From NCBI GenBank assembly GCA_945906725.1, contig CAMDRI010000004.1, forward strand, positions 1 through 64,000: DNA of 64,000 bases, in the 5' to 3' direction. Source of the DNA: Candidatus Kuenenia stuttgartensis. GTDB taxonomy: Bacteria > Planctomycetota > Planctomycetia > Planctomycetales > Planctomycetaceae. The notes below the pieces were generated by a model. It saw only the letters and a program-made list of their open reading frames with translations, searched no databases and was not told where the DNA came from. This document shows, one piece after another, positions 9,305-17,933 of the stretch (position 1 is its first letter; every line of letters starts with the position of its first letter). The translations under genes were made by a program, and so were the position numbers.

Positions 9305-9356
9305 CGCGCACTCGGTGCGCGTGCATCCTTTCACGCCACCGAGTTCATCTCGGTGG
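9305..9356. terminator. Two hairpins between convergent genes
   Basis: 9305-9321 is CGCGCAC-TCG-GTGCGCG, and 9336-9356 is CCACCGAG-TTCAT-CTCGGTGG. They lie between the convergent ends of the TIM-barrel gene (9274) and the sigma factor gene (9436). No long T-run follows, so intrinsic termination is a guess. Confidence 0.45.
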
Positions 9357-9435
9357 TCCCGACAACTCGACGGAAAGCCCTCAAAATTTCACCTTGAACT
9401 ACTCAAGAAAAGCGATGACGGCTACGTACTTCGGC

Positions 9436-10197
9436 TCACTCCGGCAAATATCCCTCGACGTACTTCATCAGGTCGAGGCAATTCAGTTCGTCCTTGATCC
9501 CGTCGAGCGTCGGTTCGATGAGCGTGCGAGCGACTTCTTGGACGATGTGATCGGCGAAGCGTTTTCTGGCTCGGCTGAGTTGCTTGCGGAACGCTTCGGA
9601 CGTGAGCGTCTGGCCGGTCATCTCGGAGACCATCTTGGCCAGCGTCGGCGAATCCGCACTCTCGTACTGAGCGGACACTCGCAGCACCGTGCAGAACAAG
9701 TTGTTGGTCGTCCGCTTTTGGTACTTGTCGAGCGACTTCCAGGCCGCCTTCAAAATGCACTTCCGCCAATCGCTGGTCCATTCGAGCTGCGAGTGCTCGG
9801 AGACCGGCATGTGCTCCAACGTCTCAATCTGCAGCGGCACTTGATTGCGTCGGCAGAGCCACTGCATCGCCGCGTTCCGCACAATCGTGATCAGGTAATA
9901 GCGGAACTTCCCCTTGTTCGAGTCCGCCGTGTGAAAACCTTTCTGGACCATCCGCAGCATGAATTCCTGCTCGACCTCTTCGGCGTCGTTGGGATCGTGG
10001 ATCAGCGTGGCAACGTATTTGCGGATCGCTCGGCCGTAGCGTTTCACGAACAACGTCGGATTGTTGACCGCCGTCCAGCGCGTCGAGATGCGATTCAGCC
10101 ACATCCGCTCACCGGTCTGCGAGTACGACGACTCGACCTCGCCGCTACCAGTCGCAGGATTCGAGTCATCGAGTTTTGAATCAACGTCGGAGGCCAT
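9436..10197 (-). CDS. ECF-like RNA polymerase sigma factor
   Basis: 253 residues. The region around HDPNDAEEVEQEFMLRMVQ followed by KGKFRYYLITIVRNAAMQWL is a typical sigma region 2 (the FRYYL-type core-binding helix), and AFRKQLSRARKRFADHIVQE looks like the region 4 end. Planctomycetes have many such extracytoplasmic-function-like factors, usually regulated by a nearby protein that I cannot identify here. A GTG at 10215 is also in frame, but the ATG at 10197 has GAGGAAGG about 8 bp upstream and gives the better start. No anti-sigma gene is adjacent. Confidence 0.85.
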   Translation of the reverse strand: MASDVDSKLDDSNPATGSGEVESSYSQTGERMWLNRISTRWTAVNNPTLFVKRYGRAIRKYVATLIHDPNDAEEVEQEFMLRMVQKGFHTADSNKGKFRYYLITIVRNAAMQWLCRRNQVPLQIETLEHMPVSEHSQLEWTSDWRKCILKAAWKSLDKYQKRTTNNLFCTVLRVSAQYESADSPTLAKMVSEMTGQTLTSEAFRKQLSRARKRFADHIVQEVARTLIEPTLDGIKDELNCLDLMKYVEGYLPE

Positions 10198-10406
10198 CAC
10201 GAAAACCTTCCTCACGAAATACCACGCCAGCGTATCTCAGCGACGTGACGCCGAACAACTCGCCCTCGAAAATCGGCACAACCGATACGGCATGTCAAAG
10301 TCTGCCAAATCGGAGAAATCTTGCTTGTGAGTTGCGGTGGTTCGGTGCGATAAACAAGAGTGTGCCGATACGAGCCGCGACCCGGCTTGTCCCGCCCCGC
10401 CCGCAA

Positions 10407-10748
10407 ATGGACATGGGATGCTCGTGGCTACTGGACGACCTCGACCGGCTCGGCATGGTGGACAACACGGTCGTCTTCTGGCTGGGTGACTTCGGCCGCA
10501 CTCCGAAGATCAACTCCGCCGCTGGCCGGGACCACTGGGTCGGCTCGACCGTCTTCACCATCGGCGTCGGCGGTTTCAAGATCGGCTAAGTCATCGGAGC
10601 CAGTAACCAATACGCCGAACAAACCGTCGGCAAGCCCATCGAAATCGAAGACCTCGCCGCCACGTCCTCCAGCGTGCAAGAAGGCTACGAAGAGTTCCTC
10701 TGGACCTTGCTCAACACCCGCGAATTCCAATCTAATTACGGGCGGTGA
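10407..10748 (+). pseudogene. DUF1501/DUF1553 fusion remnant
   Basis: Reading from about 10407, the sequence resembles the C-terminal half of a DUF1501 protein: LLDDLDRLGM, then VVFWLGDFGRTPKIN and AGRDHW, parallel to the intact gene next door (SEFGRTPKINNNAGRDHW). A TAA at 10587-10589 stands where the family has a Gln (GQVIG), so CAA probably became TAA. After the stop the same frame continues as VIGASNQYAEQTVGKPIEIE, and then ends with GYEEFLWTLLNTREFQSNYG, which matches the C-terminal tail of DUF1549/DUF1553 proteins. So it is a deleted, interrupted, composite gene relic. The N-terminal half is missing. Confidence 0.75.
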
Positions 10749-10752
10749 TTTG

Positions 10753-12084
10753 ATGCCGAACATTCCAAACTCAAGACGTGCGTTTCTCCAAGCCAGCGGC
10801 GTTGCCGCCGGCGCCTTCGTCGGCAGGCGAAACGTCTTCGCCGAATCGACAAGTGCGAATCCTCCCGCCAAGCGGGCGATCGTATTGTTTTTGCAGGGGG
10901 GCTGTTCGCAACTCGATACATGGGACATGAAGCCGGACGCTCCGGCTGAGTACCGCGGCGAATTCGACTCGATCGCGACTGCCACGGCGGGATACCGCCT
11001 GTGCGAACACATGCCGATGCTGGCGGCGCGGACAAACCAATTCAACGTTTTGCGGAGCGTGCATCACGGGACGCCCGGCCATGAGGCGGCGATTCACTGG
11101 GTGTTAACTGGCTACGACTATCCGGGAGCAAACACGACCACGAAGAACCGGAACGACAAGCCGTCGGTCGGCTCGTTCGTTGCAAAGGTCAAAGGCCCCA
11201 GCCAGCCGGGGTTGCCGGCGTATTTTTGCGTGCCAGACAAGGGGCAGCTCGGCGATCGCGTGCGCTATGCCGACTCGCATTTCTTAGGCATGGCCTACGC
11301 GCCGTTCGAGTCTGGGCCAGTTCCGGTCGATGCGACTTCGCCGTACCGAGTTCCGCAACCGCTGATGATGTTCCGCGACATGCCGTTGGCCCGATTCTCA
11401 GACCGCCAGGGCTTGTTGCAGCAGTTGGACAAATTCCAGCGAGAAGCCGACGCCTCCGGGATGATGTCCGGCATGGACCAATTCCGCCGCGCGGCGCTCG
11501 ACATGATCACGCATCCGGTGACTCAGGCGGCGATTGATCTCTCGCAGGAGACGCCGGCGACTCGGCAGCGATTCGGCAGCAACAAGTTCGGTCAGCGAGC
11601 ATTGATGGCTCGGCGACTGGCCGAGGCCGGCGTGCCGTTCACGCTGGTGAACCTCGCCGACAACCAAGATTGGGACACGCACGTCGATAACTTCAATGCG
11701 ATGAAGACTCGCCTGCTCCCGTTGCTCGACCGTGCCGTCGCGACGCTGCTCGATGAATTGAAAGAACGCGGACTGCTCGATTCAACGCTGGTCGCGGTCG
11801 TGTCGGAGTTCGGCCGCACTCCGAAGATCAACAACAACGCCGGCCGCGATCACTGGTGCGACGTCTTCTCCGTCATGCTGACCGGCGGTGGATTGAAGAC
11901 CGGCCAAGTGCTCGGCACCAGCAACACGCGCGCGGAAATCCCACAGGACCGGCCGATCCACTACAACGACGTCCTGGCCACGATCTATCGGCAACTCGGC
12001 ATCGCAACCGACCGAGTCTTTATGCACGAGGGGCGGCCCGTGCCGATTCTGTATCAGGGAACCCCGATTCCTGAACTGATTTGA
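10753..12084 (+). CDS. DUF1501 domain protein (Tat-exported)
   Basis: 443 residues. It opens with MPNIPNSRRAFLQASGVAAG, a twin-arginine-type signal, then VLFLQGGCSQLDTWDMKP. Domain hallmarks include LRSVHHGTPGHEAA, NLADNQDWDTHVDNFNAMK, SEFGRTPKINNNAGRDHW, LGTSNTRAEIPQ and HYNDVLATIYRQLG. The family belongs to the alkaline-phosphatase/sulfatase-like superfamily and is greatly expanded in planctomycetes, usually next to DUF1549/DUF1553 genes; substrate unknown. The frame is open upstream into the pseudogene region, but the signal peptide fixes the start at 10753. The intact gene lies next to its decayed relative, so one copy was probably duplicated or rearranged. Confidence 0.93.
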   Translation: MPNIPNSRRAFLQASGVAAGAFVGRRNVFAESTSANPPAKRAIVLFLQGGCSQLDTWDMKPDAPAEYRGEFDSIATATAGYRLCEHMPMLAARTNQFNVLRSVHHGTPGHEAAIHWVLTGYDYPGANTTTKNRNDKPSVGSFVAKVKGPSQPGLPAYFCVPDKGQLGDRVRYADSHFLGMAYAPFESGPVPVDATSPYRVPQPLMMFRDMPLARFSDRQGLLQQLDKFQREADASGMMSGMDQFRRAALDMITHPVTQAAIDLSQETPATRQRFGSNKFGQRALMARRLAEAGVPFTLVNLADNQDWDTHVDNFNAMKTRLLPLLDRAVATLLDELKERGLLDSTLVAVVSEFGRTPKINNNAGRDHWCDVFSVMLTGGGLKTGQVLGTSNTRAEIPQDRPIHYNDVLATIYRQLGIATDRVFMHEGRPVPILYQGTPIPELI

Positions 12085-12142
12085 GCGACGCTGGTCAGCA
12101 ATCGTTGCGGCGAGCAGGGGTGGACACCTAAAGTCGGCCGCA

Positions 12143-13234
12143 ATGATCACTGAAAGTCCCTTAATCACCCAACTCGCCGACGCTTCGACTCCCGCCGCGT
12201 CGTTGCGGCATATTCTCGACCTGACTCCGTCGGAACTCAACGATTGGGTGGTCGCTCGCGGTTGGCCGAAGTTCCGCGCGGGGCAATTGCAGAAGTGGCT
12301 GTTCCACCGCCGCGTGACCTCTTTCGAACAGATGTCCGACTTGCCGAAGCCGATGCGCGAGCAGCTTGCCACCGAGTTCCAACTCTTTGCGGCCGAAGTG
12401 GAATCGCATCAAGTCGCGTCCGATCGCACCGAGAAACTGCTGCTGAAACTCGGAAACGGCGAGACCACCGAATGCGTGCTGATGCGTGAACCTAATCGAG
12501 TCACGGTCTGCATCAGTACACAGGTTGGCTGTGCGATGGGTTGCGTGTTTTGTGCCAGCGGGATGCTTGGCCTCAAACGCAATCTGTCGCCGGGCGAGAT
12601 TCTCGAACAACTGCTGCGACTGCAAACGCTGCTCGGCCTCGACGAGCGGATCACGAACATCGTCGTGATGGGGATCGGCGAGCCGCTTGCGAATTTGCCG
12701 GCGGTTTTGCAGGTGCTGGCGGCGGCTAGTTCGCCGGAGGGACTGGGCATCGGTGCTCGGCACATCACGGTCTCGACCGTCGGTTTGCCGGCAAGAATCC
12801 GGGAGTTCGCTCACACCGGCAAGCAGTACAATCTCGCGATTTCGTTGCACGCACCGAACAACACGCTGCGAGACAAACTCGTCCCGGTCAACGACAAGAT
12901 CGGTGTCGAGGCAATCCTCGATGCGGCGGACGAATACTTTGAAGTGACTGGCCGCCGAGTCACCTTTGAGTACGTCCTGCTCGCCCAGGTCAACGATGAA
13001 CCGCAGCACGCTCAGCAATTGGCTCAACTGCTGCGAGGCCGCTGCGCTCATGTGAATTTGATTCCGATGAACGGCGTCTCGCTCCTGCCGTATCACGAAC
13101 CGGCGGCTCCGCGCACACAGCAGTTCGTCGCGATTCTCGAACAAGCTGGCATCCCCGCCTCCGTACGCAAACGCAAGGGTGCCGATATCGACGCCGCCTG
13201 CGGTCAATTGCGGCTGAAGCACGAGAAGTCGTAA
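12143..13234 (+). CDS. rlmN: 23S rRNA (adenine2503-C2)-methyltransferase RlmN
   Basis: 363 residues, a radical SAM enzyme that methylates A2503 of 23S rRNA (and often A37 of some tRNAs). The cluster-binding CAMGCVFC is Cys130, Cys134 and Cys137, followed by MGIGEPLANL, HITVSTVGLP and LAISLHAPN. The catalytic C-terminal Cys353 lies in DIDAACGQL. GTTGCC-type start context is weak, but the length and the N-terminal FRAGQLQKWLF fit the family. The next gene is convergent and ends 8 bp away. Confidence 0.97.
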   Translation: MITESPLITQLADASTPAASLRHILDLTPSELNDWVVARGWPKFRAGQLQKWLFHRRVTSFEQMSDLPKPMREQLATEFQLFAAEVESHQVASDRTEKLLLKLGNGETTECVLMREPNRVTVCISTQVGCAMGCVFCASGMLGLKRNLSPGEILEQLLRLQTLLGLDERITNIVVMGIGEPLANLPAVLQVLAAASSPEGLGIGARHITVSTVGLPARIREFAHTGKQYNLAISLHAPNNTLRDKLVPVNDKIGVEAILDAADEYFEVTGRRVTFEYVLLAQVNDEPQHAQQLAQLLRGRCAHVNLIPMNGVSLLPYHEPAAPRTQQFVAILEQAGIPASVRKRKGADIDAACGQLRLKHEKS

Positions 13235-13241
13235 CGCCAGT

Positions 13242-14081
13242 TCAATTGAGCTGCGGATCGAGTTCCTCGATCTCCACGATGCGATGTACTTCACGAAGAC
13301 GCTGCTCCGCGAGATTACGCAACGGCAGGGCATCGGCACGCTCGAAGCAAGGAATCGCCTTTTGCAGCAAACGGATTGCGCGAGGGAACTTGCCTTGCAG
13401 TCGTCGCAACTCGGCAAGGTTCATCAAATCGGTTCCTTCGCCGCACGCATCCAGCATCAGACGATGCAATCGCAGTGATTGCTTCAGCCAACGAATGCCG
13501 TCATTGAGTCTGCCTTGCATACCGGCCAGAAGACCGAGGTTGCCGGAGTCCGTGGCTTGGCCCTCCCAAGAGCCGCGCCATTCCTCGATGGCCAGAGCCC
13601 GTCTCCACAGTGATTCGGCGAGTTCGAAATCCTGTTTCAAAAAGGCGTCACAACCGCAGCCAGTCAGATCGCATGCCAGACCTCCAAGCTCATCGGCGGA
13701 CTGCTGCAGCGACTTGGAGGCTTGTCGCATTCGCCACGTCATCGACTGCTGTTGCCAAATCTCGGCCGTGTCCCATTGCTTCGATTGCCGATACACCGCC
13801 GCCAGATTGTGACAGGCGGCTTCGGTCAGTTCGGCATCATGGCACGTCAGGCCGATTTGCAGCAGCGCCCGAAATTGTTTGGCAGACTCACCAAGCTCGC
13901 CGCGTGAGAGCAACAGCCCCGCAGCTTTCACTTGCTCGCTGAATTCGCATCTCGTGACGACAAGTGTCGTGCAGTGCGATTCGTGGAACAGGTTTTCAAC
14001 CTGCCCTAAATTGGATTGCAGGCCAAAAACCTGCCCCACAGCAATTTCAGATTTTTGAGTCACCGTCGTAACGCTCCGCAA
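13242..14081 (-). CDS. Tetratricopeptide-repeat protein
   Basis: 279 residues. The body holds TPR-like helix pairs: EAACHNLAAVYRQSKQWDTA, LAESLWRRALAIEEWRGSWE, NLGLLAGMQGRLNDGIRWLK and MNLAELRRLQGKFPRAIRLL. No signal peptide is clear, so it is probably cytoplasmic. The start could be TTG at 14081 or GTG at 14063; the GTG has GCGGAG about 10 bp upstream and is slightly better. It is divergent from the STAS gene and convergent with rlmN. Confidence 0.7.
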   Translation of the reverse strand: MRSVTTVTQKSEIAVGQVFGLQSNLGQVENLFHESHCTTLVVTRCEFSEQVKAAGLLLSRGELGESAKQFRALLQIGLTCHDAELTEAACHNLAAVYRQSKQWDTAEIWQQQSMTWRMRQASKSLQQSADELGGLACDLTGCGCDAFLKQDFELAESLWRRALAIEEWRGSWEGQATDSGNLGLLAGMQGRLNDGIRWLKQSLRLHRLMLDACGEGTDLMNLAELRRLQGKFPRAIRLLQKAIPCFERADALPLRNLAEQRLREVHRIVEIEELDPQLN

Positions 14082-14282
14082 GAGGAATGAATCCGAGAGC
14101 GAGCGTGCGTGGCATCACGAGGATAACAGATTACAGGAATTTCCGGTCACGTCAACTTTGACGGTTGTAGCGATTGGCCGGTTGAGACCTGGCCGCTTGC
14201 AGGCTGCCTTCGGTGAGTCGTAACATCTCGCCCGTTGATGGTTTTGAACTGAGTTGGTTGGCTGGCAACCGAAAGTCCCACC

Positions 14283-14669
14283 ATGTTTGACGCTCAAGAT
14301 GACAGCATTGACCCCGCCGAAAGCTTCGAACTGAAGTGGCAAGGGAGTTGCATCGTGGTGATTCCGGCGGCCTGCGTGGAAACCATGGGGTGGGATTTGA
14401 TCGAACCGGCAGCGGCGATCGTTCTGGAGCCACTCAAGGAACTGAAGGTGCCGATGGTCGTTTTCGACTTGAGCAACGTGGCGTATTTTGGTTCTGTGTT
14501 TTTGGCATTTCTGCTGCGTTGCCACAAGTTGGTTAAAAGTCGTGGCGGCGAATTGGTACTGTGCGGCCCCAGTGTGATGGCTCGCGAACTCTTGAGAGTC
14601 ACGTCGCTTGATACGCTTTGGGCGATCTATGATTCACGCGAGGAAGCGCTGACGGCGTTGGCCGTGTAA
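14283..14669 (+). CDS. STAS domain protein (anti-sigma factor antagonist-like)
   Basis: 128 residues in one STAS fold. [20 protein letters not shown] is the loop-helix that carries the phosphorylatable Ser in SpoIIAA-type proteins; the Ser is kept (FGS) but the preceding Asp is Gly. The N-terminal 15 residues are acidic. Such proteins bind anti-sigma kinases; no partner kinase or sigma gene is adjacent, although the sigma factor at 9436 is in the window. A divergent promoter region of about 200 bp separates it from the TPR gene. Confidence 0.8.
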   Translation: MFDAQDDSIDPAESFELKWQGSCIVVIPAACVETMGWDLIEPAAAIVLEPLKELKVPMVVFDLSNVAYFGSVFLAFLLRCHKLVKSRGGELVLCGPSVMARELLRVTSLDTLWAIYDSREEALTALAV

Positions 14670-14722
14670 TGATCATCTGAGCTCGGTGCTGCTTCTTGGA
14701 CTGAAACGCTACGGAAGCTCAC

Positions 14723-15871
14723 ATGACGGATCGACCGAGTACTCCCGACGAAATCGAACCCTCGCAGTCCTTTCAGGAAATCTTGTCATCTCCGCTGGAG
14801 GAGCAATTGCGAGCCACGGCTCCGCAAGACCTCGCGGCACGCATGGCCGACGAACTTCCGGACGACGTTTTTGATCCCGATCCGACGGAGTTCGTTCGAC
14901 AACCGCGCCCGCCAGTTACGCTGGAGTCATTGATTGCAGGCATCAAGCAGGATGCCGACAAGCTGGCTCGCGACAACGCGGCCATGGGGGACGTGAAGAT
15001 TTTGGCCCGCGCGTTGAAAGAGTTGCGCTATGCCTTCAAGATCTTCACTCCGTACCGACAGCACCGAAAGGTGACGGTCTTCGGTTCGGCACGAACCAAG
15101 CCTAATCATCCCAGCTATCAGCAATCGGTTGACTTCGGCCGCCGCATGGCGGCGCTTGGCTGGATGGTCCTGACCGGCGCGGGGGGCGGGATCATGGAAG
15201 GGGCGCACGTCGGTGCCGGGCGCGACATGGCGATGGGCGTCAACATCATGCTCCCCTTCGAGCAGGCCGCGAATCCGATCATTCTCAACGATCACAAGCT
15301 CATCAATCTGAAATACTTCTTCACACGCAAGCTGCTGTTCGTCAAAGAAGTCAGCGCGATCGCGTTGTTTCCGGGCGGATTCGGAACTCAGGACGAGTGC
15401 TTCGAGACGCTGACGCTGGTCCAAACTGGCAAGCATGAACTGATGCCGATTGTCTGCGTCGACGATCCGACGAATGACTACTGGCAGAAATGGCGGGGAT
15501 ATCTGGTGGACGAATTGCTCTCTGAGGGGCTGATTTCTCCGGAGGACTTATCGCTGTTCAAAGTGACCAACAGTGTGGATGCCGCGATCGAGGAGATTCT
15601 GCACTTCTTCCGCGCCTACCACAGCATGCGGTTCGTGCGTGGCCAATTGATCGTGCGGTTGAACCTTCCGGTGTCCGACGATTTGCTCACGCGGTTGAAC
15701 GACGAGTTTTCCGACTTGCTGGAATCCGGACGCATTGGTCGCGCAACCGCGCATCGCGCCGAGTCGGATGAACCGGACACGCTCGAACTGCCACGGCTGA
15801 CACTGAACTTTGACCGCAAAAAAGTCGGTCGCCTGCGACAAATGGTGGACGTGCTCAACAACGACGCGTAA
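14723..15871 (+). CDS. LOG family (lysine decarboxylase-like) protein
   Basis: 382 residues. A Rossmann-like LOG domain contains GAGGGIMEG (152-160) and PGGFGTQDE (217-225), the phosphoribohydrolase signature of cytokinin-activating LOG proteins. In bacteria these release bases from nucleoside 5'-monophosphates. The N-terminal 110 residues (acidic, Pro-rich, then a helical segment) and the 80-residue C-terminal part ([20 protein letters not shown]) extend beyond a minimal LOG protein. The start has GGAAG upstream. The gene follows the STAS gene by 53 bp, so they may be co-transcribed. Confidence 0.88.
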   Translation: MTDRPSTPDEIEPSQSFQEILSSPLEEQLRATAPQDLAARMADELPDDVFDPDPTEFVRQPRPPVTLESLIAGIKQDADKLARDNAAMGDVKILARALKELRYAFKIFTPYRQHRKVTVFGSARTKPNHPSYQQSVDFGRRMAALGWMVLTGAGGGIMEGAHVGAGRDMAMGVNIMLPFEQAANPIILNDHKLINLKYFFTRKLLFVKEVSAIALFPGGFGTQDECFETLTLVQTGKHELMPIVCVDDPTNDYWQKWRGYLVDELLSEGLISPEDLSLFKVTNSVDAAIEEILHFFRAYHSMRFVRGQLIVRLNLPVSDDLLTRLNDEFSDLLESGRIGRATAHRAESDEPDTLELPRLTLNFDRKKVGRLRQMVDVLNNDA

Positions 15872-15873
15872 TC

Positions 15874-15927
15874 GTAGCCGAGTCGGTCCGTGACTCGAAC
15901 TTCCGGTCACGGAGTGACCGGTCTACT
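15874..15927. repeat. Repeat (family J) hairpins after LOG gene
   Basis: Begins GTAGCCGAGTCGGTCCGTGA and ends GGTCACGGAGTGACCGGTCT, with internal hairpin GGTCAC-GGA-GTGACC. It shares the GTAGCC...-CTAC end design of families B, C and I. It overlaps the end of the ClpP-like gene (from 15923) by a few bases and lies between convergent genes. Confidence 0.7.
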
Positions 15928-16558
15928 TTTGGCGAATTTGCGTCCAGACGTCGCCGGCGAAGATGTCGACCATCTCGGCCAGTCCTTCCGCGACGAACTC
16001 TGGGCCAGACACGAATCGCCCCGGCCGAGTCCACGTCTGCAGTTTCACCGGGTCAACACCCAACATGCGGACCAGCAATCCGTCCATGTCGGCCTCCAGC
16101 AGCTTGAAGTGCCGAGTCCATTCGGCGGCCTCTTCGAGCCGGACTTCCTCTTCGCTTTGCCAGCGGATCGGGTGAAACAACAACGTCGAGTGGGGCGTGA
16201 CGAGTCGTCGTTCGCACGCCGCGAACGGCAAAATCGTCGCTGAGGAACATTCCCCTGCCACAACTCCGACAGCTCGCAATCCGCGCAGCTTGATGAGTGT
16301 CGCCAATGCCAGCCCGCAATAAATGCTGCCGCCGCCGCTGTCGAAGAAGATCGTCCCGCGACTGTTGCGAGGCACTTCCAACAACTGTTGAAACAGCTCG
16401 GTTTGTTTGTCGGTCAAGTCACCGAAGATACCGGCTTCCCACTCGCTGTCCTTCGCCGAGGACGACAATGCCCAAGCTCCGGGAGGAGGGTACGGCGACA
16501 AACGAGAAGCTTCGGGCTCGGCAGCGTGACCGGTATGACGATTCTTCTTGCGGATCAT
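15923..16558 (-). CDS. ClpP-class serine protease-like protein
   Basis: 211 residues. The fold of ClpP/SppA shows [20 protein letters not shown], then [13 protein letters not shown] with the probable nucleophile Ser106, and PHSTLLFHP with the probable catalytic His129. The expected third residue, an Asp in the RDxF segment of ClpP, is not kept ([11 protein letters not shown]). So activity may differ from ClpP. The N-terminal 40 residues are a low-complexity His/Pro/Ser stretch. It follows the PQQ-type protein gene with 15 bp between, so the two are probably co-transcribed. Confidence 0.75.
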   Translation of the reverse strand: MIRKKNRHTGHAAEPEASRLSPYPPPGAWALSSSAKDSEWEAGIFGDLTDKQTELFQQLLEVPRNSRGTIFFDSGGGSIYCGLALATLIKLRGLRAVGVVAGECSSATILPFAACERRLVTPHSTLLFHPIRWQSEEEVRLEEAAEWTRHFKLLEADMDGLLVRMLGVDPVKLQTWTRPGRFVSGPEFVAEGLAEMVDIFAGDVWTQIRQK

Positions 16559-16573
16559 GGAAACCTTCGTGGG

Positions 16574-17806
16574 CTATTCGATGCAGTACAGCGAGTCTGT
16601 TCCGCGAATCAGCATCCGGCCTTGGCTGATCGCCGGCGAAGCGAACGTGTCCTCGGCGAGTTTATTTTCGGCGACGACTTCCAGAGTCGGCCCCGGCTTG
16701 ATGACTTTCATCAGACCGTGATCGTCCAGAAAGTAGACGAGTCCGTTGGCCGTCACCAGCGACGCCGAGTAGTGCGGGCCGAGTCGCTCCTGCCACTGAA
16801 TCTGACCGGACACCGCGTCGTAGCAAGTGCCGATGCCGCCGTCTGAGACGATCAGAAAGTAATCACCGCATGCAATGGGAGACGGGACATAGGAGTCCGC
16901 CTTTTTGTAGTGCCACTTCACATGCGACTCATTGGTGATCTTGCCGCTGCCGCGCGGGTCGATGGCCATGATGTGATGATCGGGGAATCCGCCGGTCATG
17001 AAAATCAGTCCCTTGTTGTAGACCAGCGACGCGACGAACTGCTCGGTCGGACCGTCGAGCATCCAGAGTTGCTTGCCGGTGTGCGGATCGTAGCTGGCGA
17101 CGCACTTGCTACCCGACAGCATCATCTGCGTGCGGCCGTCGATCTCGCGAATGATTGGCGTGCAGTAGCTGCGTGTCTTGTACTCGCGCGGAGTTTTCCA
17201 GACTGTCTCGCCGTTTGATCGCTTCAACCCCGTCAAGTACGACTCGCCGTCATGGTCGCCATTGACGATCAACAAGTCTTTGAACACGACTGGCGACGAG
17301 CAGAAACCATGCACCGATTTAAACACGCCGGGCCGAGTCTGCCAGAGTAGCTTGCCGTCGAGGTCGTACGCCGCAACCAGCATGTCTGTCTGATCGAGAA
17401 ACGAGACGTAGACCTTTTCACCGTCGGTCACCGGAGTACCGCTGGCCCAACTGTTGAGTTTGTGCTTCTTTTCGAGCGGCGTCTCGACGACGACTTTTTC
17501 CCACAGCAGTTTGCCGGTGGCGAGGTCGAGGCACATCAGCATTCGACTGGGCTGATCGCCGATGTTGGCTCCGACGAGGAACACGCGATTGCCAAGCACA
17601 GTTGGCGACGAGTGTCCGCCGTAGGGAAGCGCGACCTTCCAGGCAATATGTTCGGTCTCGCTCCACGTCACCGGAACTTTGGTCTCGTCGCTGGAGCCAT
17701 CGCCTCGCGGTCCGCGCCAGCCCGGCCAATTCTCGGCCTGACCGATGGATGCGAATGCAAAGCCACACCAGACCACCAAACCAAACCATCTGAACTGCGT
17801 TTGCAT
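16574..17806 (-). CDS. PQQ-binding-like beta-propeller protein, secreted
   Basis: 410 residues. A signal peptide MQTQFRWFGLVVWCGFAFAS ends near SIGQA, and the mature protein begins ENWPGWRGPRGDGSSDE, typical of planctomycete PQQ/outer-membrane-assembly-like propellers. Repeat blades include CLDLATGKLLWEK, AYDLDGKLLWQT, SYDPHTGKQLWMLD and CYDAVSGQIQWQE. It probably folds as a beta propeller in the periplasm; no PQQ-ligand residues can be assigned. It is divergent from the MnmE-like gene. Confidence 0.88.
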   Translation of the reverse strand: MQTQFRWFGLVVWCGFAFASIGQAENWPGWRGPRGDGSSDETKVPVTWSETEHIAWKVALPYGGHSSPTVLGNRVFLVGANIGDQPSRMLMCLDLATGKLLWEKVVVETPLEKKHKLNSWASGTPVTDGEKVYVSFLDQTDMLVAAYDLDGKLLWQTRPGVFKSVHGFCSSPVVFKDLLIVNGDHDGESYLTGLKRSNGETVWKTPREYKTRSYCTPIIREIDGRTQMMLSGSKCVASYDPHTGKQLWMLDGPTEQFVASLVYNKGLIFMTGGFPDHHIMAIDPRGSGKITNESHVKWHYKKADSYVPSPIACGDYFLIVSDGGIGTCYDAVSGQIQWQERLGPHYSASLVTANGLVYFLDDHGLMKVIKPGPTLEVVAENKLAEDTFASPAISQGRMLIRGTDSLYCIE

Positions 17807-17933
17807 GAGTCACCTTTCTGTCCCGAAAGTTCGAATAACGTGAGCCTTGGACATCATGGCGTTTTCGGGGATGGTCTGGCCAGTCACCATGTAGGTTTGA
17901 AATTCTAGTTCGGACCATCCAGCATCCGCAGTC

